27,009 nt of DNA, from the NCBI GenBank assembly GCA_017505675.1, contig JAFVOV010000018.1, positions 1 through 27,009 of the forward strand, read 5' to 3'. The notes under the pieces were generated by a model. That model was not told the DNA's origin. It made no database searches and saw only the letters and a program-made list of their open reading frames with translations. A program made the translations under genes and the position numbers. Positions 1 to 6,386 of the stretch are shown in pieces. The stretch is from Clostridia bacterium (GTDB taxonomy: Bacteria > Bacillota > Clostridia > Christensenellales > Borkfalkiaceae). The first letter of the stretch is position 1; every line of letters begins with the position of its first letter.

Positions 1-84
1 AGGTCTACCGAAATGGCTAAACCCTAAAACACCTTTTTTTTCACGAAAAGCACGGTAAAATTTTTTGTATTTTTTATAAATATT

Positions 85-100
85 CATACTAAATAGTATG
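85..100 (-). terminator. Weak hairpin after rlmH
   Basis: A perfect 6-bp inverted repeat (CATACT / AGTATG, 4-nt loop) lies just past the rlmH stop. It is AT-rich and is followed on the minus strand by A/T-rich DNA without a clean T-run, so it is at best a weak terminator. The rest of positions 1-84 is AT-rich with no gene that I can support. Confidence 0.3.
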
Positions 101-102
101 AT

Positions 103-576
103 TTATTTATGATACGCGCTACCTGCGTTAATAGAAAACGCCCTATAAATTTGCTCGGTAAGCATAAGCCTAAAAAGCGTATGCGGAAAAGTCATATCCG
201 AAAAAGATAAAAGCGTTTTTGCTTTTTCTTTAACCTTATCTGAAAGCCCGTAAGAACCGCCTATAACGAAAGTAATAACACCTTCACCACTATCTGATAA
301 ACTTTTAATTTTAGACGCAAGGCGTTCGCTTGAAAGTTTATCGCCTTCTATAGCCATAGCAAAAACGTAACCTTTTAAGTGCGGTAAAATCTTTTCGCCT
401 TCACGCTCTTTTATACTTTCAATAATTACAGAATCAGTTTTTGTAAAATTTTCTTCAGCGATTTCCACTATATTTATTTCACAATATTTAGAAAGGCGTT
501 TTTTATACTCTAAAATGCCTTCTAAAAAATATTTTTCTTTAACTTTACCAACGGCAACTATATTAACCATTATCAT
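103..576 (-). CDS. rlmH: 23S rRNA (pseudouridine1915-N3)-methyltransferase RlmH
   Basis: RlmH is a SPOUT-class methyltransferase that uses SAM to methylate N3 of pseudouridine 1915 in helix 69 of 23S rRNA, on the assembled 70S ribosome. The 157-aa length is normal for the family. Visible signatures are the N-terminal strand NIVAVGKVKE (residues 5-14), the SAM-binding glycine loop FVIGGSYGLS (103-112) and the C-terminal block LTEQIYRAFSINAGSAYHK (139-157), which ends in the family's typical YHK. The ATG used here is 1 nt after the stop of the CPBP gene. A second in-frame ATG two codons later (MVNIV) would fit the family equally well. There is no clear Shine-Dalgarno, so translation is probably coupled to the gene upstream. 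Confidence 0.95.
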   Translation of the reverse strand: MIMVNIVAVGKVKEKYFLEGILEYKKRLSKYCEINIVEIAEENFTKTDSVIIESIKEREGEKILPHLKGYVFAMAIEGDKLSSERLASKIKSLSDSGEGVITFVIGGSYGLSDKVKEKAKTLLSFSDMTFPHTLFRLMLTEQIYRAFSINAGSAYHK

Positions 577-577
577 A

Positions 578-1468
578 CTACACCACGAATAAATTACCTA
601 TTAAAAGCGCTAAACATATAACGCAACCGAAAATTGCAAACGGAAAGTAAAACTTTTTAACTGAACTAAATTCTTTTTTCGTTTTTTCTAATTTTATTAT
701 GCTTAAAACTGTAATAAGCGCAAAAATGATAAGCGCCAAAATACCACCAGCAATAATAAGCGGATTATATAAATTTATGCTAAATTTAAAATATTCAAAA
801 ATTATTACGGAAATGTTGTTGATAAAATGAGCGATAACACACGGGATTATGCTTTTAACGTACATAAAAAGCATAGCAAGCCCCGCGCCGTAAATTAACT
901 GATATATAAATTGCGAAACCGAACAATGATAGAGCGCAAAGGTAACCGAAACTGCCGTAACCGCCCACACGGCTTTAACGCTTTCAAGTGATTTTAACAT
1001 AAGGGCGCGGAAGAAAATTTCTTCAGTTACCGCAGGAATAAGCGCAAATAAAACTGAAAACAGTATTAAATGAAAAGCGTTATTAAGCGGAATACTTACC
1101 GCAGAAACGTTTAGCCCCCAACTTTTAAATATTCCTGCAAATAAATCGTTAATAAATCCAAGCCCGAAAAACATTCCAAAAGATAACAATATTGCAAGTA
1201 ATAGCGATATAGGCTTAAACTTATTTATTCCCGAAAAGGTTTTAAATTCCACCTTTTTATAAAGCGTGAAATATAAAATCACACCTAGCATTGCAAGCGC
1301 GGAAAAAAGCGAACAAACCGCAATATACGCCACGCTCTTTTCACCGAAAATAGCGCCCGCAATAGTTTGCCCGATAAACGATATAAAAATATACGCGCAA
1401 ATCATTATTGCAAAAGCAAAACCGCCTTCGCTTGCGCTTAAAAGTTTAACGTTTTTGTTTTCTTTCAT
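578..1468 (-). CDS. CPBP family intramembrane glutamic endopeptidase
   Basis: This is a 296-aa polytopic membrane protein of the CPBP (CAAX protease and bacteriocin-processing, ABI) family, related to Rce1. Three conserved motifs are present in order: TEEIFFR (E149, E150, R154), FALYH (F177, H181) and HFINN (H214, N218). These supply the catalytic glutamates and the histidines of the active site, so the enzyme should be active. About eight hydrophobic segments are visible. Bacterial members act in bacteriocin self-immunity, peptide processing or membrane protein turnover; the substrate here is unknown. The gene is separated from the GH20 locus by a terminator and is followed 1 nt later by rlmH, so the two probably form a small operon. 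There is no Shine-Dalgarno before its ATG, but a promoter-like sequence ends only 6 nt upstream. Confidence 0.88.
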   Translation of the reverse strand: MKENKNVKLLSASEGGFAFAIMICAYIFISFIGQTIAGAIFGEKSVAYIAVCSLFSALAMLGVILYFTLYKKVEFKTFSGINKFKPISLLLAILLSFGMFFGLGFINDLFAGIFKSWGLNVSAVSIPLNNAFHLILFSVLFALIPAVTEEIFFRALMLKSLESVKAVWAVTAVSVTFALYHCSVSQFIYQLIYGAGLAMLFMYVKSIIPCVIAHFINNISVIIFEYFKFSINLYNPLIIAGGILALIIFALITVLSIIKLEKTKKEFSSVKKFYFPFAIFGCVICLALLIGNLFVV

Positions 1469-1474
1469 ACGGCT

Positions 1475-1503
1475 ATTTTACAACATTTTATTAAATTAGT
1501 AAA
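1475..1503 (-). promoter_or_regulatory. Candidate promoter of CPBP-rlmH, possibly leaderless
   Basis: On the minus strand TTTACT (1498-1503) and TAAAAT (1475-1480) are separated by exactly 17 nt. The -10 box ends 6 nt before the ATG at 1468, so the transcript would start at or next to the start codon. That agrees with the missing ribosome binding site. It is predicted only from sequence in an AT-rich stretch. Confidence 0.45.
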
Positions 1504-1507
1504 TAAA

Positions 1508-1539
1508 AAAACGGCATTTGCAAAAACAAAAACCGTTTT
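1508..1539 (-). terminator. Rho-independent terminator after the GH20 gene
   Basis: A 7-bp stem AAAACGG/CCGTTTT with an 18-nt loop lies about 17 nt past the GH20 stop. On the minus strand the stem is followed by TTTATTTACT. It marks the end of the glycan-use locus. The loop is rather long, so efficiency is uncertain. Confidence 0.6.
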
Positions 1540-1555
1540 CAATTTAATATTTTAC

Positions 1556-3166
1556 TTAAAACCCTGCGCTACCCGTAGTAATATTATCAGCCCAGTCGTT
1601 CACAACAAGTTTTTTGCGTTTTTTAATTTCACCTGCGCCAGAGTAATCTAAAATTTTAACTTCAAGTTCTTCAATTTTATCAATTTTACCGTCAAGATAT
1701 TTTTTTAACTTTCTCTTACACGCTTTAATTCTTCCGATAAGCCCTGAAAGCCTAACTTCTTGCACTTCAAAACCGAACGGCTTTTTCTCAACGTGCCAAG
1801 CGTTTTCAAATGCGTAATAAAAGTCAGTTATATATTCAGCCGTTTTATCGTAATCGGCTAAAAGCGCGTTAAGCGCAGATTTATCACCCGATAAGTAAGC
1901 AGAGCGCGTGCGTATACCTAAATCACATTTAACCGAAAGCGCGCGCGCAAGATAATACCCCATATTGAACATCCAACCGTAATCGGCGTTAGAAGTAAGC
2001 GATTTTAACTTATCTGCAATATCTTTAAACTCTTTCGCGTCGTTTTCTTCAACCGTACAGTCAAAGCGCCCTAAAAACACGTCGTTATAAAGCATATATT
2101 TTGACGGATTTTGAACGGGGTCTTTATTTACGCCTACGCCGTTAATGTTATCGTAAAGCATAAAATCATCCATATCAGCACCGAAAACGGCTTTGAATTT
2201 TTCCTTAACCGCGTTTATATCGGTAACTCCCCTTGCGGCTTCAGCAAAGTAGCAGAGCGCAGGGAATATTGCAGCGTAAGGGCATTCAGCGCCGTTATCG
2301 CCCCAAACGGTGATGTAAAGGTCGGTAACCCCCGTTTTTCTACACGCGCTTACCGCAGGCAAAAAGGTTTCAAAAGCGTGTTCGTTTTTAGGAACGAACC
2401 CTACCCAACTCCACGCGCCAGCGGCAAAACATAAATCGTCCTTTTTTAAGCCTTCGTGCGCTTTAATATGCTCTATATAATGCTGTTCACTAGTCCTATA
2501 ATAATCCCAGTATACGGGAGTGATATTAGCGGGAATTTCTGCTTTCGCATCTTCGCGGATAATATATTGCTGTCCGTTTTCACCAACGTCAAAGAACATA
2601 TCGCTCCACATCATAGCGGTAAAAGAATATTTATCAGCAATAGATGCAACGCGCTTTAAGTGACGGCGCATAATTTCTTCTTTACTCTGATAACCGAAAC
2701 GCTTAAAGTGATTGCCAAAGCCAACCAAGTACGCTTCATCCATACCGATATTGATTTTATTAGATTTGAAAAGTTTTCTTGCGTTAGAAAAAATCTTTTC
2801 TATAAAAGAATAAACCTTTTCATCATCCGTCATCAAAACGTTATGCGTATCTGCATATTCAGCGTATACGGGTTGCTTTAATGCCCTTTCCATATGCCCT
2901 AAAGTCTGCACGCACGGGATAACTTCTATACCGAATTTGTCACACTCTAAAATAATTTCTTTAATTTCACTTTCGATATACCCACCGCGCAGATACCCAA
3001 AATACGGTTCACTATCAATAAGCAAAGTGTCTTCAGTATAAAGTTGAAGTTCGTTATACCCCATTTTGCTTAATAAAGGGATATATTTTTTAAGCGTTTT
3101 TGGTGTTATCACGGCATTTCTAGAGCAGTCTAACATAATGCCCAAATTTTTTACTTTATAATTCAT
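1556..3166 (-). CDS. GH20 beta-N-acetylhexosaminidase (GcnA-like, cytoplasmic)
   Basis: This is a family 20 glycoside hydrolase that removes terminal beta-linked GlcNAc or GalNAc by substrate-assisted catalysis. The catalytic Asp-Glu pair is at D143-E144 in the motif NIGMDEAYLVG. Other GH20 landmarks are PCVQTLGHMERAL (residues 84-96, with H91), the Trp-rich pocket segments PVYWDYYRT and AGAWSWVGF, and TVWGDNGAECPY. The 536-aa protein has no signal peptide and starts almost directly with the TIM-barrel strand KNLGIMLDCSRN, as in the GcnA-type branch of Gram-positive bacteria. The C-terminal ~120 residues are helical and Lys/Glu-rich. It probably acts on oligosaccharides after import. It starts 2 nt after the FAD oxidoreductase stop and has only a poor ribosome binding site, so it is likely translationally coupled. 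The exact sugar cannot be read from the sequence. Confidence 0.85.
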   Translation of the reverse strand: MNYKVKNLGIMLDCSRNAVITPKTLKKYIPLLSKMGYNELQLYTEDTLLIDSEPYFGYLRGGYIESEIKEIILECDKFGIEVIPCVQTLGHMERALKQPVYAEYADTHNVLMTDDEKVYSFIEKIFSNARKLFKSNKINIGMDEAYLVGFGNHFKRFGYQSKEEIMRRHLKRVASIADKYSFTAMMWSDMFFDVGENGQQYIIREDAKAEIPANITPVYWDYYRTSEQHYIEHIKAHEGLKKDDLCFAAGAWSWVGFVPKNEHAFETFLPAVSACRKTGVTDLYITVWGDNGAECPYAAIFPALCYFAEAARGVTDINAVKEKFKAVFGADMDDFMLYDNINGVGVNKDPVQNPSKYMLYNDVFLGRFDCTVEENDAKEFKDIADKLKSLTSNADYGWMFNMGYYLARALSVKCDLGIRTRSAYLSGDKSALNALLADYDKTAEYITDFYYAFENAWHVEKKPFGFEVQEVRLSGLIGRIKACKRKLKKYLDGKIDKIEELEVKILDYSGAGEIKKRKKLVVNDWADNITTGSAGF

Positions 3167-3168
3167 AA

Positions 3169-4962
3169 TTAGTCCAAAATATCTACACCGTAAAGGCGAA
3201 TTTTATCATATCCACGCGTTTCATTAAAGCGAATTTCAAGTTTTTTTGCTTTAACGTTAAGCGGAAGTTTTATAAAAGAGTAATAGTTATTATCTACCGA
3301 ATAAACTTTCTTTCCATCTGCGTAAACTTCAAAGTTTTTAACGATAGTGTTTGCAACTTTAACAGGAACAAAATCTCTACCTTTATTCATACGCATTGCA
3401 AAACGTTGAAGTTTTAGGTGCGGTGAAATGCTCTTTCTAGTATAATCAAGGTCAAATTGCAACCTTAAAGTTTTAATATCTTGCGGGTTAGCAAAATCAA
3501 AAGATACGCTATCCCCGATATTAAGTTCAACGTAATTATCGCCGTCTTTGGGGCGTTCAACGCCGTTAAACAACACCGCTTTTTGCGCGTCGGAAATATT
3601 CATTTTTGCGTTCAATAAATAATCTTTAAATACCCTTTTATTGTAAGGCAAATAAACGCCGTCATCCATAAGAGCCGTTTGAATTTCACCTATGTACTTT
3701 AAGCCACCGCGCGGATTTACACCGTACTTATTGCAAACCGAAACCGCAGTACCAACCGCTTGCCCTAAAAGAGCGCAAGTTGCTAAAACTCTAGTTGAAC
3801 TAAACGCCACGTGCGAAGCGCTTATATTGCGACCAGCAAACAATAAATTATCTATATTTTTAGAATAGAGCGAGCGGTAAGGTATACCGTACATACCGTC
3901 TAAAATAACGTTTGACGGTTTCATATCTACGCTTGCCATACCGTTAGGGTCGTGGTCGTCAAGTGGCCAACCGCCGTAAGCAACAACGTCATCAAATTTA
4001 CCGCCGGATAAAACGTCTTGTTGAATTAAAACGTGGTCGCCTATATAGCGCCTTGACTCCCTTTTCCCGGGTAAAAAGCCCACCCATTCAAGTTCCCAAT
4101 TATCAGCGTTATGGTTATCTTTGTTTTTTATATGGTCCCAAACGCCGTAAACGATTTTCAACAGTTCAAGTTTACATTTTTCAGTATCGCTAATGCCGTT
4201 TTCGCTACTGCCGATTTCCATCCACCACAAGTTGTTTCCGTTAGTGCCGATAGTATCGCAACGCATGTGACGAACGCCTTCTTCAAAAGAAAGACTACCT
4301 ATATCTTCATCCGTTTCATAAACGTTAGCCCACTTTGGCGGAATAAATTCAACCTTACGGTCAATTTCCCTAGCCTGCAACAAGCAAGACATACCCATAA
4401 GCCTTTTATCAGACTTATCGGGCGCAAGGCTTTCACCGTAAACGTCCTTACCTTCTCTACCCGAAGTAAATTCCGCGCCGACGATAGGCGCTAAAATAGA
4501 ATCCCCAGAACAGTCTGCAAAATATTTTGCAGTAACTTTATGCCAAGTATACGTATTAAGTTGCCAACCGGTAACCGATACGATTTTGTTATTTTCAGTT
4601 TGCGCGTCAAGGCAAGAACAGTTGCAAAGCATGGTAATATTTTTTTCTTCCATTACTTTCCCTAAAAGAACGCTATCCCAAACGGAGTTAGAAAGTTCAC
4701 CGTTGCAATAGATGTTTTCTTCTTCAAGTTCGTTCAATATACCCGTTTCCCTGTCTTCTTCTTTAACAGCGCCACGAATATACAACCTAACTTCGCTTGA
4801 GCAGTTACCACCAAGCACGGGTCTATCTTGCATCAAAACGACTTTAACGCCACGCCTCGCAGCGGAAATAGCGGCAATAGTACCAGCCAAACCGCCACCG
4901 ACTATACACAAATCGGCTACGTGATTTTTAATTAAGCCTGCTTTTTCGGTTTCAATAAACAT
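3169..4962 (-). CDS. FAD-dependent oxidoreductase (PF12831 type)
   Basis: This is a 597-aa cytoplasmic flavoprotein. The dinucleotide-binding motif ADLCIVGGGLAGTIAAISAARRG (residues 16-38, with GGGLAG at 22-27) is followed by PVLGGNCSSEVRLYIRGA (48-65), the signature of the FAD_oxidored family (PF12831). The segment LLFAGRNISASHVAFSSTR, near residues 390-410, is the usual closing FAD-contacting block. About 120 residues beyond this are beta-rich and look like a small carbohydrate-binding-type domain (ending LYGVDILD). Proteins of this family are common in polysaccharide-use loci, where the substrate is usually unproven. Placement between a sugar isomerase/epimerase-like gene and a GH20 gene suggests sugar or glycoside oxidation, for example to a keto-sugar; this is inference. 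A good site, GAGGTG, lies 7 nt before the ATG. Confidence 0.8.
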   Translation of the reverse strand: MFIETEKAGLIKNHVADLCIVGGGLAGTIAAISAARRGVKVVLMQDRPVLGGNCSSEVRLYIRGAVKEEDRETGILNELEEENIYCNGELSNSVWDSVLLGKVMEEKNITMLCNCSCLDAQTENNKIVSVTGWQLNTYTWHKVTAKYFADCSGDSILAPIVGAEFTSGREGKDVYGESLAPDKSDKRLMGMSCLLQAREIDRKVEFIPPKWANVYETDEDIGSLSFEEGVRHMRCDTIGTNGNNLWWMEIGSSENGISDTEKCKLELLKIVYGVWDHIKNKDNHNADNWELEWVGFLPGKRESRRYIGDHVLIQQDVLSGGKFDDVVAYGGWPLDDHDPNGMASVDMKPSNVILDGMYGIPYRSLYSKNIDNLLFAGRNISASHVAFSSTRVLATCALLGQAVGTAVSVCNKYGVNPRGGLKYIGEIQTALMDDGVYLPYNKRVFKDYLLNAKMNISDAQKAVLFNGVERPKDGDNYVELNIGDSVSFDFANPQDIKTLRLQFDLDYTRKSISPHLKLQRFAMRMNKGRDFVPVKVANTIVKNFEVYADGKKVYSVDNNYYSFIKLPLNVKAKKLEIRFNETRGYDKIRLYGVDILD

Positions 4963-5026
4963 AAAATCACCTCGTCTTACGCGCTTAAAATAAACGCGTT
5001 ATATAATGAACAGTTTTATTTCCCGT

Positions 5027-5075
5027 TTTAAGATTACTTCGTTTGTCCGTCTTTGAAAGCATAACTCGTAATGAC
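5027..5075. repeat. Right half of the ~97-bp inverted-repeat element
   Basis: This stretch matches the right half of the element seen in full at 5177-5274: TTTTAAGATTACTTCG, then TTTGTCCGTCTTTGAAAGC, ending in ACTCGTAATGACA. The left half is missing. It belongs to the 339-bp gap between the FAD oxidoreductase and isomerase genes, which is filled mostly by copies and pieces of this element. Confidence 0.7.
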
Positions 5076-5082
5076 ATAGCAT

Positions 5083-5166
5083 TGTCATTGCGAGTGCCGT
5101 AGTCGCGTAGCAATCTTTTTTAAGATTTTTCCCTTGCCCGTCTACGCTTGCCCGTGTCAAAATGAC
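5083..5166. repeat. Diverged copy of the inverted-repeat element
   Basis: It starts with TGTCATTGCGAG and contains GTAGCAATCTTTTTTAAGATT followed by TTGCCCGTCTACGCTTGCCC. It ends in AAAATGACA. The ends match the family, but the interior differs from the three well-kept copies. Only 7 bp separate it from the half copy before it, and 10 bp separate it from the full copy after it. Confidence 0.6.
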
Positions 5167-5176
5167 AGTTTTTTAT

Positions 5177-5274
5177 TGTCATTGCGAGAATTGCTTGCTT
5201 TGACTTTCTTCCGAAGCAATCTCTTTTTAGATTACTTCGTTTGTCCGTCTTTAATAGCGCGACTCGTAATGACA
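5177..5274. repeat. Full ~97-bp nested inverted-repeat element
   Basis: Outer arms are TGTCATTGCGAG and CTCGTAATGACA (12 bp, one G/T mismatch). Inner arms are CGAAGCAATCT and AGATTACTTCG (11 bp, one mismatch) around a 6-nt loop. The whole unit can fold into a long hairpin. It carries no ORF and lies between the isomerase and FAD oxidoreductase genes, about 30 bp downstream of the isomerase stop. Confidence 0.85.
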
Positions 5275-5301
5275 GGAAAAAATTAAAAGGAAATTAAAAA
5301 C

Positions 5302-6189
5302 TTATTTTCTATCAAAAATCAATTTTGCGGTTTTATAAATATATTCCGCAAACAACATATCGAACTCGTCGTTCGGCATTCGGTTAATACATTCAAAACA
5401 AAGCGCTCCGTCATAACCGATTTGAACTAAAGCGTCTTTTATTTCACCCCAAGGCAAATCGCCGTAAAACGGTGGCAAATGCACGTCTAAAAATTCACTA
5501 AAGTTATCGTTTAGATGCAACACTTTAAGCCTTTTGCCCAAATTTTTTATAAACGCAGGAACGCCTTCTTCTGCAACCAAATTAGCGTGCCCCGTATCAA
5601 GACATACCCCGAAAGTTTTATCATCCGCAAGGTAATCTAAAAAATCGTTTAATTCTTTTGATGAATATAATGAACAAGGCTGATGCCCGTTTGTAATAAA
5701 ATCATTTTCGGCAAGGTTTTCTATCGCGCAATTTACGCCGTAGCCGTTAAGCACGGGTTTTAAGCGCTTATAAAACTTATAGTTTATTTCAAAACCTTCT
5801 TTTCTTTTTTCTTCAGTATAACGGTTACTTTCAGTTTCTTTCGGGTGATGCGTAAACGGATGAATAACCACCCACGGGATACCTAAATAACTTGCGCGCC
5901 TTATTGAATCACATTGCGCGTTAAACCACTCGTCACCTAAAAAATATTCCTTACTGTAATCCCCGCGAGAAAAAGGGGTATGCCCCTGCGCTAAATAAAG
6001 CCCTAAATCATCAGAAAGTTTTTTTACGTCTTTATAAAAATTTTCTTCATTTTCACGCTCTACGCCGTAAGTTCTTGTAAGCGAAAAATCAGCCGCCTCA
6101 AAACCTGCTTGCGCAGTCTTTTTAAGCACGTCAAAAAGTGAATTTCTTTTTATAAACGGTCCGAAATTTGTTCCTATTTTATTATTCAT
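5302..6189 (-). CDS. Sugar phosphate isomerase/epimerase family protein (AP endonuclease 2 fold)
   Basis: This is a 295-aa TIM-barrel protein of the xylose isomerase-like/AP_endonuc_2 family (PF01261). Likely metal and catalytic residues sit where the family has them: E157 in NCAIENL, D198 and H201 in CLDTGHAN, H225 and D228 in LHLNDN, H237 in DVHLPPFYGDLPW and E266 in CFECI. The divalent-metal site therefore looks intact. No signal peptide is present. Family members include sugar epimerases, inosose isomerases and, in some glycan pathways, lyases that act on 3-keto-glycosides. The neighbouring FAD oxidoreductase and GH20 genes support a sugar catabolic role, but the reaction is not determined. 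AAGG lies 8 nt before the ATG. The gene is flanked on both sides by copies of the inverted-repeat element. Confidence 0.82.
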   Translation of the reverse strand: MNNKIGTNFGPFIKRNSLFDVLKKTAQAGFEAADFSLTRTYGVERENEENFYKDVKKLSDDLGLYLAQGHTPFSRGDYSKEYFLGDEWFNAQCDSIRRASYLGIPWVVIHPFTHHPKETESNRYTEEKRKEGFEINYKFYKRLKPVLNGYGVNCAIENLAENDFITNGHQPCSLYSSKELNDFLDYLADDKTFGVCLDTGHANLVAEEGVPAFIKNLGKRLKVLHLNDNFSEFLDVHLPPFYGDLPWGEIKDALVQIGYDGALCFECINRMPNDEFDMLFAEYIYKTAKLIFDRK

Positions 6190-6225
6190 ATTTTTAGCCT
6201 TGTTATGTTTAAATAATCAATTTTT

Positions 6226-6321
6226 TGTCATTGCGAGAACGGCTTACTTGACTTTCTTCCGAAGCAATCTCTTTTTAGATTACTTCGTTTGCCCGTCTTT
6301 GAAAGAACGTCTCGTAATGAC
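6226..6321. repeat. Full ~97-bp nested inverted-repeat element
   Basis: It starts TGTCATTGCGAG and ends CTCGTAATGAC, with the inner arms CGAAGCAATCT/AGATTACTTCG around CTTTTT. It is nearly the same as the copy at 5177-5274 apart from variable bases beside the outer arms. It fills most of the gap between the 873-aa gene and the isomerase gene and adjoins the hairpin at 6338-6364. Confidence 0.85.
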
Positions 6322-6337
6322 TTTAATAAATGGCTTA

Positions 6338-6364
6338 TCACAAGGGGAATTTTTCCCCTTGTGA
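6338..6364 (-). terminator. Strong hairpin after the 873-aa gene
   Basis: A perfect 10-bp stem TCACAAGGGG/CCCCTTGTGA with a 7-nt loop starts 22 nt past the stop codon. On the minus strand it is not followed by a T-run (ATAAGCCATTTATT), so it may act as an mRNA 3' stabiliser or partial terminator rather than a classic intrinsic terminator. The same hairpin occurs at 9325-9353. Confidence 0.55.
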
Positions 6365-6386
6365 CGTGCCTTTTATCGTTAATTTT

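Noticed and set aside
1523..1540. cre-like sequence TGAAAACGGTTTTT on the minus strand
   Set aside because: It is part of the terminator stem after the GH20 gene and is not near the promoter of the operon, so catabolite control there is unlikely.
4979..5000. Inverted repeat ACGCG...CGCGT and the palindrome AACGCGTT in the leader of the FAD oxidoreductase gene
   Set aside because: The arms are only 5 bp and no good promoter overlaps them; I could not separate this from chance.
5027..5274. CRISPR-like look of repeated units in a 250-bp gap
   Set aside because: The units are ~97-bp inverted repeats of unequal length with no regular spacers, and there are no cas genes.
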